From assembly GCF_048569485.1 (NCBI RefSeq), contig NW_027445236.1, positions 1-64,000 on the forward strand: DNA of 64,000 nt. The letters run 5' to 3'. Positions within the stretch are counted from its first letter, which is position 1. Every line of letters starts with the position of its first letter. Origin of the DNA: Anomaloglossus baeobatrachus. Its lineage: Eukaryota; Chordata; Amphibia; Anura; Aromobatidae. The notes under the pieces are model-generated. The model had not been told where the DNA came from and did no database searches. It saw only the letters and a list, made by a program, of their open reading frames with translations. This document shows, piece by piece, positions 55,212 through 64,000 of this stretch. Made by a program: the position numbers and the translations under genes.

Positions 55212-55642
55212 TGTTTGCGAATTCTATCGGAGGGCTCATCCTGCTAGTAAACACAGCCCAGCTATGCTCCATCTGTCCACCTACAAACAGCTCTTCTAGA
55301 AGGGTCTCCTCCGTTCTACCTGAGGAGTTCAAAACGTAAGCACAAAGCAACAGAGAGTTTTTTGTTGGGAGAGCAGCTCCGCCGAAAGCTAACGTGGAAC
55401 CTTTTACACCCCTAGTATGCTACTCGAGCCAAAGAGACCATCGCCCCTGAATAAACACAGCCCAGCTAAGCTGCTTCCGTCCACATACAAAGAGCTCTTT
55501 TCCAAAGGTCTCCTCCATTCTAACTCGGGAGTTCAAAACGTAGGCAGCGAGCAACAGAGTTATTTGTCGGGAGAGCAATTGAAAGACGACGTGGAACCTT
55601 CTTCACTCGTACATAGGCTGCTACTTAAGCAAAAAAGACCAT

Positions 55643-55716
55643 CGTCCCTGGGTGGGCTTGAACCACCATCCTTTCGGTTAACAGCCGAACGCGCTAACCA
55701 ATTGCGCCACAGAGAC
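55643..55716 (-). tRNA. tRNA-Asn (GTT), unit 27
   Basis: No difference seen from unit 1. Confidence 0.96.
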
Positions 55717-55965
55717 GCAAACAGATCTTTCTACAGGAACTCTCAGCCAGGCAGGCCGGGCACAGGTTTCTCAGATCAACTTTTTAACATAATATGACAA
55801 AAAGAAATCAGCAAAAACAAAGAGACAATTGCTGATGCTCAGGAGGACTCGAGGCGCCGACAATAAGCTCCTGCTGATGGATTCCATCACAAAGACCAAA
55901 TACATTTTAGCCACTTTTGAAAAGTCAGTCAATAAATAGACCTTCTCAACGAACAGACCACCGGC

Positions 55966-56037
55966 AGCAGAGTGGCGCAGCGGAAGCGTGCTGGGCCCAT
56001 AACCCAGAGGTCGATGGATCGAAACCATCCTCTGCTA
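55966..56037 (+). tRNA. Initiator tRNA-Met (CAT), unit 27
   Basis: No difference seen from unit 1. Confidence 0.97.
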
Positions 56038-56393
56038 ATTGATTCTTTTTATACAGGTCATCATTATATTTCTTCGATAAGACTGATATTGTGCTACATT
56101 GCAACTTTCGTCTCCAAACTATTAAGGGGTTTTTTATTGCTTACCCCTCGGTTCTTCGTAGATATGTAAAGGGTTTGCTTGGAAGAGGTGTGCATGTATT
56201 TGTAAGCCACCCTTCACCTTTTAAACTCCTCCGATGATCTTCTACTATGGTAAAATGGAACTCACACTTTAAAAAAAAAAAGCAAGCTATTCTTACATAA
56301 AAATTGCCATATAGCATTGCAGCTTCATACCTGACATGATGAGAAAATCACCGTGAAGTGTGGCAAGAAACTAAAGGCAAACCTGTCATGCCA

Positions 56394-56466
56394 GGGGGAT
56401 TAGCTCAAGTGGTAGAGCGCTCGCTTTGCATGCGAGAGGCAGCGGGATCGATGCCCGCATTCTCCA
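56394..56466 (+). tRNA. tRNA-Ala (TGC), unit 27
   Basis: No difference seen from unit 1. Confidence 0.96.
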
Positions 56467-56565
56467 AGAGTTATTTTTCACATGGTAGCAGTGATTGTCT
56501 TTTTACCTCATGCTCAAAACTCCAACAGCTAAAACTAGGAGGCTTTCGATCAAGGCCAAAACGAG

Positions 56566-56651
56566 CCTTCGATAGCTCAGCTGGTAAAGTGGAGGACTGT
56601 AGAAGAAAGTTAGCAATCCTTAGGTCGCTGGTTCATTTCCGGCTCGAAGGA
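56566..56651 (+). tRNA. tRNA-Tyr (GTA), unit 27; T58, probably impaired
   Basis: No difference seen from unit 1. Confidence 0.83.
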
Positions 56652-57066
56652 GTTTTGCGCATTCTATCGGAAGGTTCATCGGGCTGGTAAACACAGCCCA
56701 GCTATGCTCGTTCCGTCCACCTACAAACAGCTCTTCTAGAAAGGTCTCCTCCGTTGTACCTGAGGAGTGAGGAGATCAAAACGTAAGCACAAATCAACAG
56801 AGAGTTTTTTGTCTTCTCCGTAGATATGTAAAGGCTTTGCTTGGAAGAGGCGTGCATGTATTTGGAAGCCACCCTTCACCTTGTAAAGTCCTCCGATGAT
56901 CTTCTACTATGGCAACATGGAACTCACACTTAAAAAAAAAAAAAAAAAAAAAAAAAAGATTTCTTACAGAAAAAAAATACCATATAACAATGCAGCTTCT
57001 CACCTGACATGATAAGAAAATCCCTATGAAGTGTGGCAAGAAACTAAAAGCACAAATGTCACGCCA

Positions 57067-57139
57067 GGGGAATTAGCTCAAGTGGTAGAGCGCTCGCTTC
57101 GCATGTGAGAGGTAGCGGGATCGATGCCCGCATTCTCCA
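57067..57139 (+). tRNA. tRNA-Ala (CGC), unit 27
   Basis: No difference seen from unit 1. Confidence 0.96.
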
Positions 57140-57240
57140 AAGCTGATTTTTTTCACATGGTAGCAGTGATTTCCTTTTCACCTCATGCTCAAAACTCCAA
57201 CAGCTAAAACTAGGAGGCTTTCAACCAAGGCCAAGACAAG

Positions 57241-57327
57241 CCTTCAATAGGTCAGCTGGTAGAGCCGAAGACTGTAGAAGTAAATTAGCAAATCCTTGGG
57301 TTGCTGGTTCATTTCCAGCTCGAAGGA
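57241..57327 (+). pseudogene. tRNA-Tyr relic, unit 28
   Basis: G27 type. Confidence 0.8.
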
Positions 57328-57758
57328 TGTTTGCGAATTCTATCGGAGGGCTCATCCTGCTAGTAAACACAGCCCAGCTATGCTCCATCTGTCCACCTAC
57401 AAACAGCTCTTCTAGAAGGGTCTCCTCCGTTCTACCTGAGGAGTTCAAAACGTAAGCACAAAGCAACAGAGAGTTTTTTGTTGGGAGAGCAGCTCCGCCG
57501 AAAGCTAACGTGGAACCTTTTACACCCCTAGTATGCTACTCGAGCCAAAGAGACCATCGCCCCTGAATAAACACAGCCCAGCTAAGCTGCTTCCGTCCAC
57601 ATACAAAGAGCTCTTTTCCAAAGGTCTCCTCCATTCTAACTCGGGAGTTCAAAACGTAGGCAGCGAGCAACAGAGTTATTTGTCGGGAGAGCAATTGAAA
57701 GACGACGTGGAACCTTCTTCACTCGTACATAGGCTGCTACTTAAGCAAAAAAGACCAT

Positions 57759-57832
57759 CGTCCCTGGGTGGGCTTGAACCACCATCCTTTCGGTTAACAG
57801 CCGAACGCGCTAACCAATTGCGCCACAGAGAC
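57759..57832 (-). tRNA. tRNA-Asn (GTT), unit 28
   Basis: No difference seen from unit 1. Confidence 0.96.
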
Positions 57833-58081
57833 GCAAACAGATCTTTCTACAGGAACTCTCAGCCAGGCAGGCCGGGCACAGGTTTCTCAGATCAACTTTT
57901 TAACATAATATGACAAAAAGAAATCAGCAAAAACAAAGAGACAATTGCTGATGCTCAGGAGGACTCGAGGCGCCGACAATAAGCTCCTGCTGATGGATTC
58001 CATCACAAAGACCAAATACATTTTAGCCACTTTTGAAAAGTCAGTCAATAAATAGACCTTCTCAACGAACAGACCACCGGC

Positions 58082-58153
58082 AGCAGAGTGGCGCAGCGGA
58101 AGCGTGCTGGGCCCATAACCCAGAGGTCGATGGATCGAAACCATCCTCTGCTA
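58082..58153 (+). tRNA. Initiator tRNA-Met (CAT), unit 28
   Basis: No difference seen from unit 1. Confidence 0.97.
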
Positions 58154-58509
58154 ATTGATTCTTTTTATACAGGTCATCATTATATTTCTTCGATAAGACT
58201 GATATTGTGCTACATTGCAACTTTCGTCTCCAAACTATTAAGGGGTTTTTTATTGCTTACCCCTCGGTTCTTCGTAGATATGTAAAGGGTTTGCTTGGAA
58301 GAGGTGTGCATGTATTTGTAAGCCACCCTTCACCTTTTAAACTCCTCCGATGATCTTCTACTATGGTAAAATGGAACTCACACTTTAAAAAAAAAAAGCA
58401 AGCTATTCTTACATAAAAATTGCCATATAGCATTGCAGCTTCATACCTGACATGATGAGAAAATCACCGTGAAGTGTGGCAAGAAACTAAAGGCAAACCT
58501 GTCATGCCA

Positions 58510-58582
58510 GGGGGATTAGCTCAAGTGGTAGAGCGCTCGCTTTGCATGCGAGAGGCAGCGGGATCGATGCCCGCATTCTCCA
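58510..58582 (+). tRNA. tRNA-Ala (TGC), unit 28
   Basis: No difference seen from unit 1. Confidence 0.96.
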
Positions 58583-58681
58583 AGAGTTATTTTTCACATG
58601 GTAGCAGTGATTGTCTTTTTACCTCATGCTCAAAACTCCAACAGCTAAAACTAGGAGGCTTTCGATCAAGGCCAAAACGAG

Positions 58682-58767
58682 CCTTCGATAGCTCAGCTGG
58701 TAAAGTGGAGGACTGTAGAAGAAAGTTAGCAATCCTTAGGTCGCTGGTTCATTTCCGGCTCGAAGGA
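58682..58767 (+). tRNA. tRNA-Tyr (GTA), unit 28; T58, probably impaired
   Basis: No difference seen from unit 1. Confidence 0.83.
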
Positions 58768-59044
58768 GTTTTGCGCATTCTATCGGAAGGTTCATCGGGC
58801 TGGTAAACACAGCCCAGCTATGCTCGTTCCGTCCACCTACAAACAGCTCTTCTAGAAAGGTCTCCTCCGTTGTACCTGAGGAGTGAGGAGATCAAAACGT
58901 AAGCACAAATCAACAGAGAGTTTTTTGTCTTCTCCGTAGATATGTAAAGGCTTTGCTTGGAAGAGGCGTGCATGTATTTGGAAGCCACCCTTCACCTTGT
59001 AAAGTCCTCCGATGATCTTCTACTATGGCAACATGGAACTCACA

Positions 59045-59076
<32 letters not shown>

Positions 59077-59184
59077 ATTTCTTACAGAAAAAAAATACCA
59101 TATAACAATGCAGCTTCTCACCTGACATGATAAGAAAATCCCTATGAAGTGTGGCAAGAAACTAAAAGCACAAATGTCACGCCA

Positions 59185-59257
59185 GGGGAATTAGCTCAAG
59201 TGGTAGAGCGCTCGCTTCGCATGTGAGAGGTAGCGGGATCGATGCCCGCATTCTCCA
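59185..59257 (+). tRNA. tRNA-Ala (CGC), unit 28
   Basis: No difference seen from unit 1. Confidence 0.96.
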
Positions 59258-59358
59258 AAGCTGATTTTTTTCACATGGTAGCAGTGATTTCCTTTTCACC
59301 TCATGCTCAAAACTCCAACAGCTAAAACTAGGAGGCTTTCAACCAAGGCCAAGACAAG

Positions 59359-59445
59359 CCTTCAATAGGTCAGCTGGTAGAGCCGAAGACTGTAGAAGTA
59401 AATTAGCAAATCCTTGGGTTGCTGGTTCATTTCCAGCTCGAAGGA
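59359..59445 (+). pseudogene. tRNA-Tyr relic, unit 29
   Basis: G27 type. Confidence 0.8.
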
Positions 59446-59876
59446 TGTTTGCGAATTCTATCGGAGGGCTCATCCTGCTAGTAAACACAGCCCAGCTATG
59501 CTCCATCTGTCCACCTACAAACAGCTCTTCTAGAAGGGTCTCCTCCGTTCTACCTGAGGAGTTCAAAACGTAAGCACAAAGCAACAGAGAGTTTTTTGTT
59601 GGGAGAGCAGCTCCGCCGAAAGCTAACGTGGAACCTTTTACACCCCTAGTATGCTACTCGAGCCAAAGAGACCATCGCCCCTGAATAAACACAGCCCAGC
59701 TAAGCTGCTTCCGTCCACATACAAAGAGCTCTTTTCCAAAGGTCTCCTCCATTCTAACTCGGGAGTTCAAAACGTAGGCAGCGAGCAACAGAGTTATTTG
59801 TCGGGAGAGCAATTGAAAGACGACGTGGAACCTTCTTCACTCGTACATAGGCTGCTACTTAAGCAAAAAAGACCAT

Positions 59877-59950
59877 CGTCCCTGGGTGGGCTTGAACCAC
59901 CATCCTTTCGGTTAACAGCCGAACGCGCTAACCAATTGCGCCACAGAGAC
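59877..59950 (-). tRNA. tRNA-Asn (GTT), unit 29
   Basis: No difference seen from unit 1. Confidence 0.96.
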
Positions 59951-60199
59951 GCAAACAGATCTTTCTACAGGAACTCTCAGCCAGGCAGGCCGGGCACAGG
60001 TTTCTCAGATCAACTTTTTAACATAATATGACAAAAAGAAATCAGCAAAAACAAAGAGACAATTGCTGATGCTCAGGAGGACTCGAGGCGCCGACAATAA
60101 GCTCCTGCTGATGGATTCCATCACAAAGACCAAATACATTTTAGCCACTTTTGAAAAGTCAGTCAATAAATAGACCTTCTCAACGAACAGACCACCGGC

Positions 60200-60271
60200 A
60201 GCAGAGTGGCGCAGCGGAAGCGTGCTGGGCCCATAACCCAGAGGTCGATGGATCGAAACCATCCTCTGCTA
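60200..60271 (+). tRNA. Initiator tRNA-Met (CAT), unit 29
   Basis: No difference seen from unit 1. Confidence 0.97.
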
Positions 60272-60627
60272 ATTGATTCTTTTTATACAGGTCATCATTA
60301 TATTTCTTCGATAAGACTGATATTGTGCTACATTGCAACTTTCGTCTCCAAACTATTAAGGGGTTTTTTATTGCTTACCCCTCGGTTCTTCGTAGATATG
60401 TAAAGGGTTTGCTTGGAAGAGGTGTGCATGTATTTGTAAGCCACCCTTCACCTTTTAAACTCCTCCGATGATCTTCTACTATGGTAAAATGGAACTCACA
60501 CTTTAAAAAAAAAAAGCAAGCTATTCTTACATAAAAATTGCCATATAGCATTGCAGCTTCATACCTGACATGATGAGAAAATCACCGTGAAGTGTGGCAA
60601 GAAACTAAAGGCAAACCTGTCATGCCA

Positions 60628-60700
60628 GGGGGATTAGCTCAAGTGGTAGAGCGCTCGCTTTGCATGCGAGAGGCAGCGGGATCGATGCCCGCATTCTCCA
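60628..60700 (+). tRNA. tRNA-Ala (TGC), unit 29
   Basis: No difference seen from unit 1. Confidence 0.96.
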
Positions 60701-60799
60701 AGAGTTATTTTTCACATGGTAGCAGTGATTGTCTTTTTACCTCATGCTCAAAACTCCAACAGCTAAAACTAGGAGGCTTTCGATCAAGGCCAAAACGAG

Positions 60800-60885
60800 C
60801 CTTCGATAGCTCAGCTGGTAAAGTGGAGGACTGTAGAAGAAAGTTAGCAATCCTTAGGTCGCTGGTTCATTTCCGGCTCGAAGGA
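60800..60885 (+). tRNA. tRNA-Tyr (GTA), unit 29; T58, probably impaired
   Basis: No difference seen from unit 1. Confidence 0.83.
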
Positions 60886-61162
60886 GTTTTGCGCATTCTA
60901 TCGGAAGGTTCATCGGGCTGGTAAACACAGCCCAGCTATGCTCGTTCCGTCCACCTACAAACAGCTCTTCTAGAAAGGTCTCCTCCGTTGTACCTGAGGA
61001 GTGAGGAGATCAAAACGTAAGCACAAATCAACAGAGAGTTTTTTGTCTTCTCCGTAGATATGTAAAGGCTTTGCTTGGAAGAGGCGTGCATGTATTTGGA
61101 AGCCACCCTTCACCTTGTAAAGTCCTCCGATGATCTTCTACTATGGCAACATGGAACTCACA

Positions 61163-61194
<32 letters not shown>

Positions 61195-61302
61195 ATTTCT
61201 TACAGAAAAAAAATACCATATAACAATGCAGCTTCTCACCTGACATGATAAGAAAATCCCTATGAAGTGTGGCAAGAAACTAAAAGCACAAATGTCACGC
61301 CA

Positions 61303-61375
61303 GGGGAATTAGCTCAAGTGGTAGAGCGCTCGCTTCGCATGTGAGAGGTAGCGGGATCGATGCCCGCATTCTCCA
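61303..61375 (+). tRNA. tRNA-Ala (CGC), unit 29
   Basis: No difference seen from unit 1. Confidence 0.96.
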
Positions 61376-61476
61376 AAGCTGATTTTTTTCACATGGTAGC
61401 AGTGATTTCCTTTTCACCTCATGCTCAAAACTCCAACAGCTAAAACTAGGAGGCTTTCAACCAAGGCCAAGACAAG

Positions 61477-61563
61477 CCTTCAATAGGTCAGCTGGTAGAG
61501 CCGAAGACTGTAGAAGTAAATTAGCAAATCCTTGGGTTGCTGGTTCATTTCCAGCTCGAAGGA
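61477..61563 (+). pseudogene. tRNA-Tyr relic, unit 30
   Basis: G27 type. Confidence 0.8.
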
Positions 61564-61994
61564 TGTTTGCGAATTCTATCGGAGGGCTCATCCTGCTAGT
61601 AAACACAGCCCAGCTATGCTCCATCTGTCCACCTACAAACAGCTCTTCTAGAAGGGTCTCCTCCGTTCTACCTGAGGAGTTCAAAACGTAAGCACAAAGC
61701 AACAGAGAGTTTTTTGTTGGGAGAGCAGCTCCGCCGAAAGCTAACGTGGAACCTTTTACACCCCTAGTATGCTACTCGAGCCAAAGAGACCATCGCCCCT
61801 GAATAAACACAGCCCAGCTAAGCTGCTTCCGTCCACATACAAAGAGCTCTTTTCCAAAGGTCTCCTCCATTCTAACTCGGGAGTTCAAAACGTAGGCAGC
61901 GAGCAACAGAGTTATTTGTCGGGAGAGCAATTGAAAGACGACGTGGAACCTTCTTCACTCGTACATAGGCTGCTACTTAAGCAAAAAAGACCAT

Positions 61995-62068
61995 CGTCCC
62001 TGGGTGGGCTTGAACCACCATCCTTTCGGTTAACAGCCGAACGCGCTAACCAATTGCGCCACAGAGAC
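61995..62068 (-). tRNA. tRNA-Asn (GTT), unit 30
   Basis: No difference seen from unit 1. Confidence 0.96.
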
Positions 62069-62317
62069 GCAAACAGATCTTTCTACAGGAACTCTCAGCC
62101 AGGCAGGCCGGGCACAGGTTTCTCAGATCAACTTTTTAACATAATATGACAAAAAGAAATCAGCAAAAACAAAGAGACAATTGCTGATGCTCAGGAGGAC
62201 TCGAGGCGCCGACAATAAGCTCCTGCTGATGGATTCCATCACAAAGACCAAATACATTTTAGCCACTTTTGAAAAGTCAGTCAATAAATAGACCTTCTCA
62301 ACGAACAGACCACCGGC

Positions 62318-62389
62318 AGCAGAGTGGCGCAGCGGAAGCGTGCTGGGCCCATAACCCAGAGGTCGATGGATCGAAACCATCCTCTGCTA
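62318..62389 (+). tRNA. Initiator tRNA-Met (CAT), unit 30
   Basis: No difference seen from unit 1. Confidence 0.97.
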
Positions 62390-62745
62390 ATTGATTCTTT
62401 TTATACAGGTCATCATTATATTTCTTCGATAAGACTGATATTGTGCTACATTGCAACTTTCGTCTCCAAACTATTAAGGGGTTTTTTATTGCTTACCCCT
62501 CGGTTCTTCGTAGATATGTAAAGGGTTTGCTTGGAAGAGGTGTGCATGTATTTGTAAGCCACCCTTCACCTTTTAAACTCCTCCGATGATCTTCTACTAT
62601 GGTAAAATGGAACTCACACTTTAAAAAAAAAAAGCAAGCTATTCTTACATAAAAATTGCCATATAGCATTGCAGCTTCATACCTGACATGATGAGAAAAT
62701 CACCGTGAAGTGTGGCAAGAAACTAAAGGCAAACCTGTCATGCCA

Positions 62746-62818
62746 GGGGGATTAGCTCAAGTGGTAGAGCGCTCGCTTTGCATGCGAGAGGCAGCGGGAT
62801 CGATGCCCGCATTCTCCA
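62746..62818 (+). tRNA. tRNA-Ala (TGC), unit 30
   Basis: No difference seen from unit 1. Confidence 0.96.
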
Positions 62819-62917
62819 AGAGTTATTTTTCACATGGTAGCAGTGATTGTCTTTTTACCTCATGCTCAAAACTCCAACAGCTAAAACTAGGAGGCTTTCG
62901 ATCAAGGCCAAAACGAG

Positions 62918-63003
62918 CCTTCGATAGCTCAGCTGGTAAAGTGGAGGACTGTAGAAGAAAGTTAGCAATCCTTAGGTCGCTGGTTCATTTCCGGCTCGAA
63001 GGA
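62918..63003 (+). tRNA. tRNA-Tyr (GTA), unit 30; T58, probably impaired
   Basis: No difference seen from unit 1. Confidence 0.83.
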
Positions 63004-63280
63004 GTTTTGCGCATTCTATCGGAAGGTTCATCGGGCTGGTAAACACAGCCCAGCTATGCTCGTTCCGTCCACCTACAAACAGCTCTTCTAGAAAGGTCTC
63101 CTCCGTTGTACCTGAGGAGTGAGGAGATCAAAACGTAAGCACAAATCAACAGAGAGTTTTTTGTCTTCTCCGTAGATATGTAAAGGCTTTGCTTGGAAGA
63201 GGCGTGCATGTATTTGGAAGCCACCCTTCACCTTGTAAAGTCCTCCGATGATCTTCTACTATGGCAACATGGAACTCACA

Positions 63281-63312
<32 letters not shown>

Positions 63313-63420
63313 ATTTCTTACAGAAAAAAAATACCATATAACAATGCAGCTTCTCACCTGACATGATAAGAAAATCCCTATGAAGTGTGGCAAGAAACTA
63401 AAAGCACAAATGTCACGCCA

Positions 63421-63493
63421 GGGGAATTAGCTCAAGTGGTAGAGCGCTCGCTTCGCATGTGAGAGGTAGCGGGATCGATGCCCGCATTCTCCA
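63421..63493 (+). tRNA. tRNA-Ala (CGC), unit 30
   Basis: No difference seen from unit 1. Confidence 0.96.
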
Positions 63494-63594
63494 AAGCTGA
63501 TTTTTTTCACATGGTAGCAGTGATTTCCTTTTCACCTCATGCTCAAAACTCCAACAGCTAAAACTAGGAGGCTTTCAACCAAGGCCAAGACAAG

Positions 63595-63681
63595 CCTTCA
63601 ATAGGTCAGCTGGTAGAGCCGAAGACTGTAGAAGTAAATTAGCAAATCCTTGGGTTGCTGGTTCATTTCCAGCTCGAAGGA
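63595..63681 (+). pseudogene. tRNA-Tyr relic, unit 31 (partial unit)
   Basis: G27 type. The window ends in the spacer before the tRNA-Asn of this unit. Confidence 0.8.
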
Positions 63682-64000
63682 TGTTTGCGAATTCTATCGG
63701 AGGGCTCATCCTGCTAGTAAACACAGCCCAGCTATGCTCCATCTGTCCACCTACAAACAGCTCTTCTAGAAGGGTCTCCTCCGTTCTACCTGAGGAGTTC
63801 AAAACGTAAGCACAAAGCAACAGAGAGTTTTTTGTTGGGAGAGCAGCTCCGCCGAAAGCTAACGTGGAACCTTTTACACCCCTAGTATGCTACTCGAGCC
63901 AAAGAGACCATCGCCCCTGAATAAACACAGCCCAGCTAAGCTGCTTCCGTCCACATACAAAGAGCTCTTTTCCAAAGGTCTCCTCCATTCTAACTCGGGA

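Larger units (their letters stand above)
1..64000. repeat. Tandem array of a ~2.12 kb multi-tRNA unit (30 complete copies plus a partial)
   Basis: The same 2.12 kb sequence recurs head to tail from the first base to the last, with successive spacings of 2116, 2117, 2118, 2119 or 2121 bp. Every complete unit has the order Tyr relic, Asn (minus), initiator Met, Ala-TGC, Tyr, Ala-CGC. Apart from one A-tract only a handful of single-base variants were seen among about 30 copies, so homogenisation or expansion is recent. Neither array edge lies in the window, so the true copy number is unknown. Comparable tandem tRNA arrays are established in Xenopus, and large tRNA clusters in zebrafish. The copy count depends on correct assembly of near-identical repeats. 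Confidence 0.98.
50863..64000 (+). repeat. Homogenised unit subfamily (units 25-31)
   Basis: All seven units share C at unit position 348 (first at 51210), where units 1-24 have T, and G at position 27 of the Tyr relic (first at 50919). Their A-tracts are short: 26 in units 25-27 and 28 in units 28-30. Units 8 and 15 carry the G but not the C, so they look like the ancestral state. The block reads as a local expansion of one unit type. Confidence 0.85.

Noticed and set aside
1-64000. CRISPR array or prokaryotic tRNA operon
   Set aside because: The repeat is 2.12 kb with eukaryotic tRNA features: introns, no encoded CCA, Pol III T-runs and a metazoan initiator.
1-64000. Cloned or synthetic concatemer
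   Set aside because: Several linked variants, a nested older duplication and graded A-tract lengths fit natural array evolution. Assembly error in copy number is still possible.

Overview
The whole 64 kb window is one uninterrupted tandem array of nuclear tRNA genes. It holds 30 complete copies of a 2,116-2,121 bp unit in head-to-tail order, plus the first 436 bp of a 31st copy. There is no unique sequence, no array edge and no credible protein-coding gene. Each complete unit carries tRNA-Asn(GTT) on the minus strand, then initiator tRNA-Met(CAT), tRNA-Ala(TGC), an intron-bearing tRNA-Tyr(GTA) and tRNA-Ala(CGC), all on the plus strand. A second, decayed tRNA-Tyr-like gene lies at the start of each unit. 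That gives 151 tRNA-related loci (30 of each gene, 31 of the Tyr relic).

The organism is a eukaryote and almost certainly a vertebrate. No 3' CCA is encoded, the Tyr genes have introns 3' of position 37, and Pol III T-run terminators follow the genes. The initiator tRNA-Met has the vertebrate sequence as I remember it, including C33 and A54. The Ala genes resemble a mammalian Ala family with the T-arm GGGATCGATGCCC. Tandem multi-gene tRNA arrays are known in Xenopus, and very large tRNA clusters in zebrafish, so an amphibian or fish is most likely. I cannot name the species.

Unit layout, given for unit 1: Tyr relic 31-117; two 204-bp-period spacer copies 154-357 and 358-561, the second running into tRNA-Asn 549-622; a 249-bp head-to-head spacer 623-871; initiator Met 872-943; then an Ala-Tyr module (alpha, 1063-1719) followed directly by a diverged second copy (beta, 1725-2390). 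Alpha carries Ala-TGC and the better Tyr. Beta carries Ala-CGC and the Tyr relic. A poly(A) tract in beta (1838-1866 in unit 1) varies from 26 to 31 bases and accounts for all unit length differences.

The units are nearly identical, as expected under concerted evolution. The few variants reveal history: a 14,838-bp tandem duplication of seven units, a homogenised subfamily in units 25-31, and a single Tyr gene (unit 5) with the canonical A58 in the T-loop where the other 29 read have T58. Asn, initiator Met and the two Ala genes look fully competent. The Tyr genes look damaged almost everywhere.

Unit starts used below: 1, 2120, 4238, 6357, 8476, 10597, 12718, 14837, 16955, 19076, 21195, 23314, 25435, 27556, 29675, 31793, 33914, 36033, 38152, 40271, 42390, 44508, 46627, 48746, 50863, 52979, 55095, 57211, 59329, 61447, 63565.
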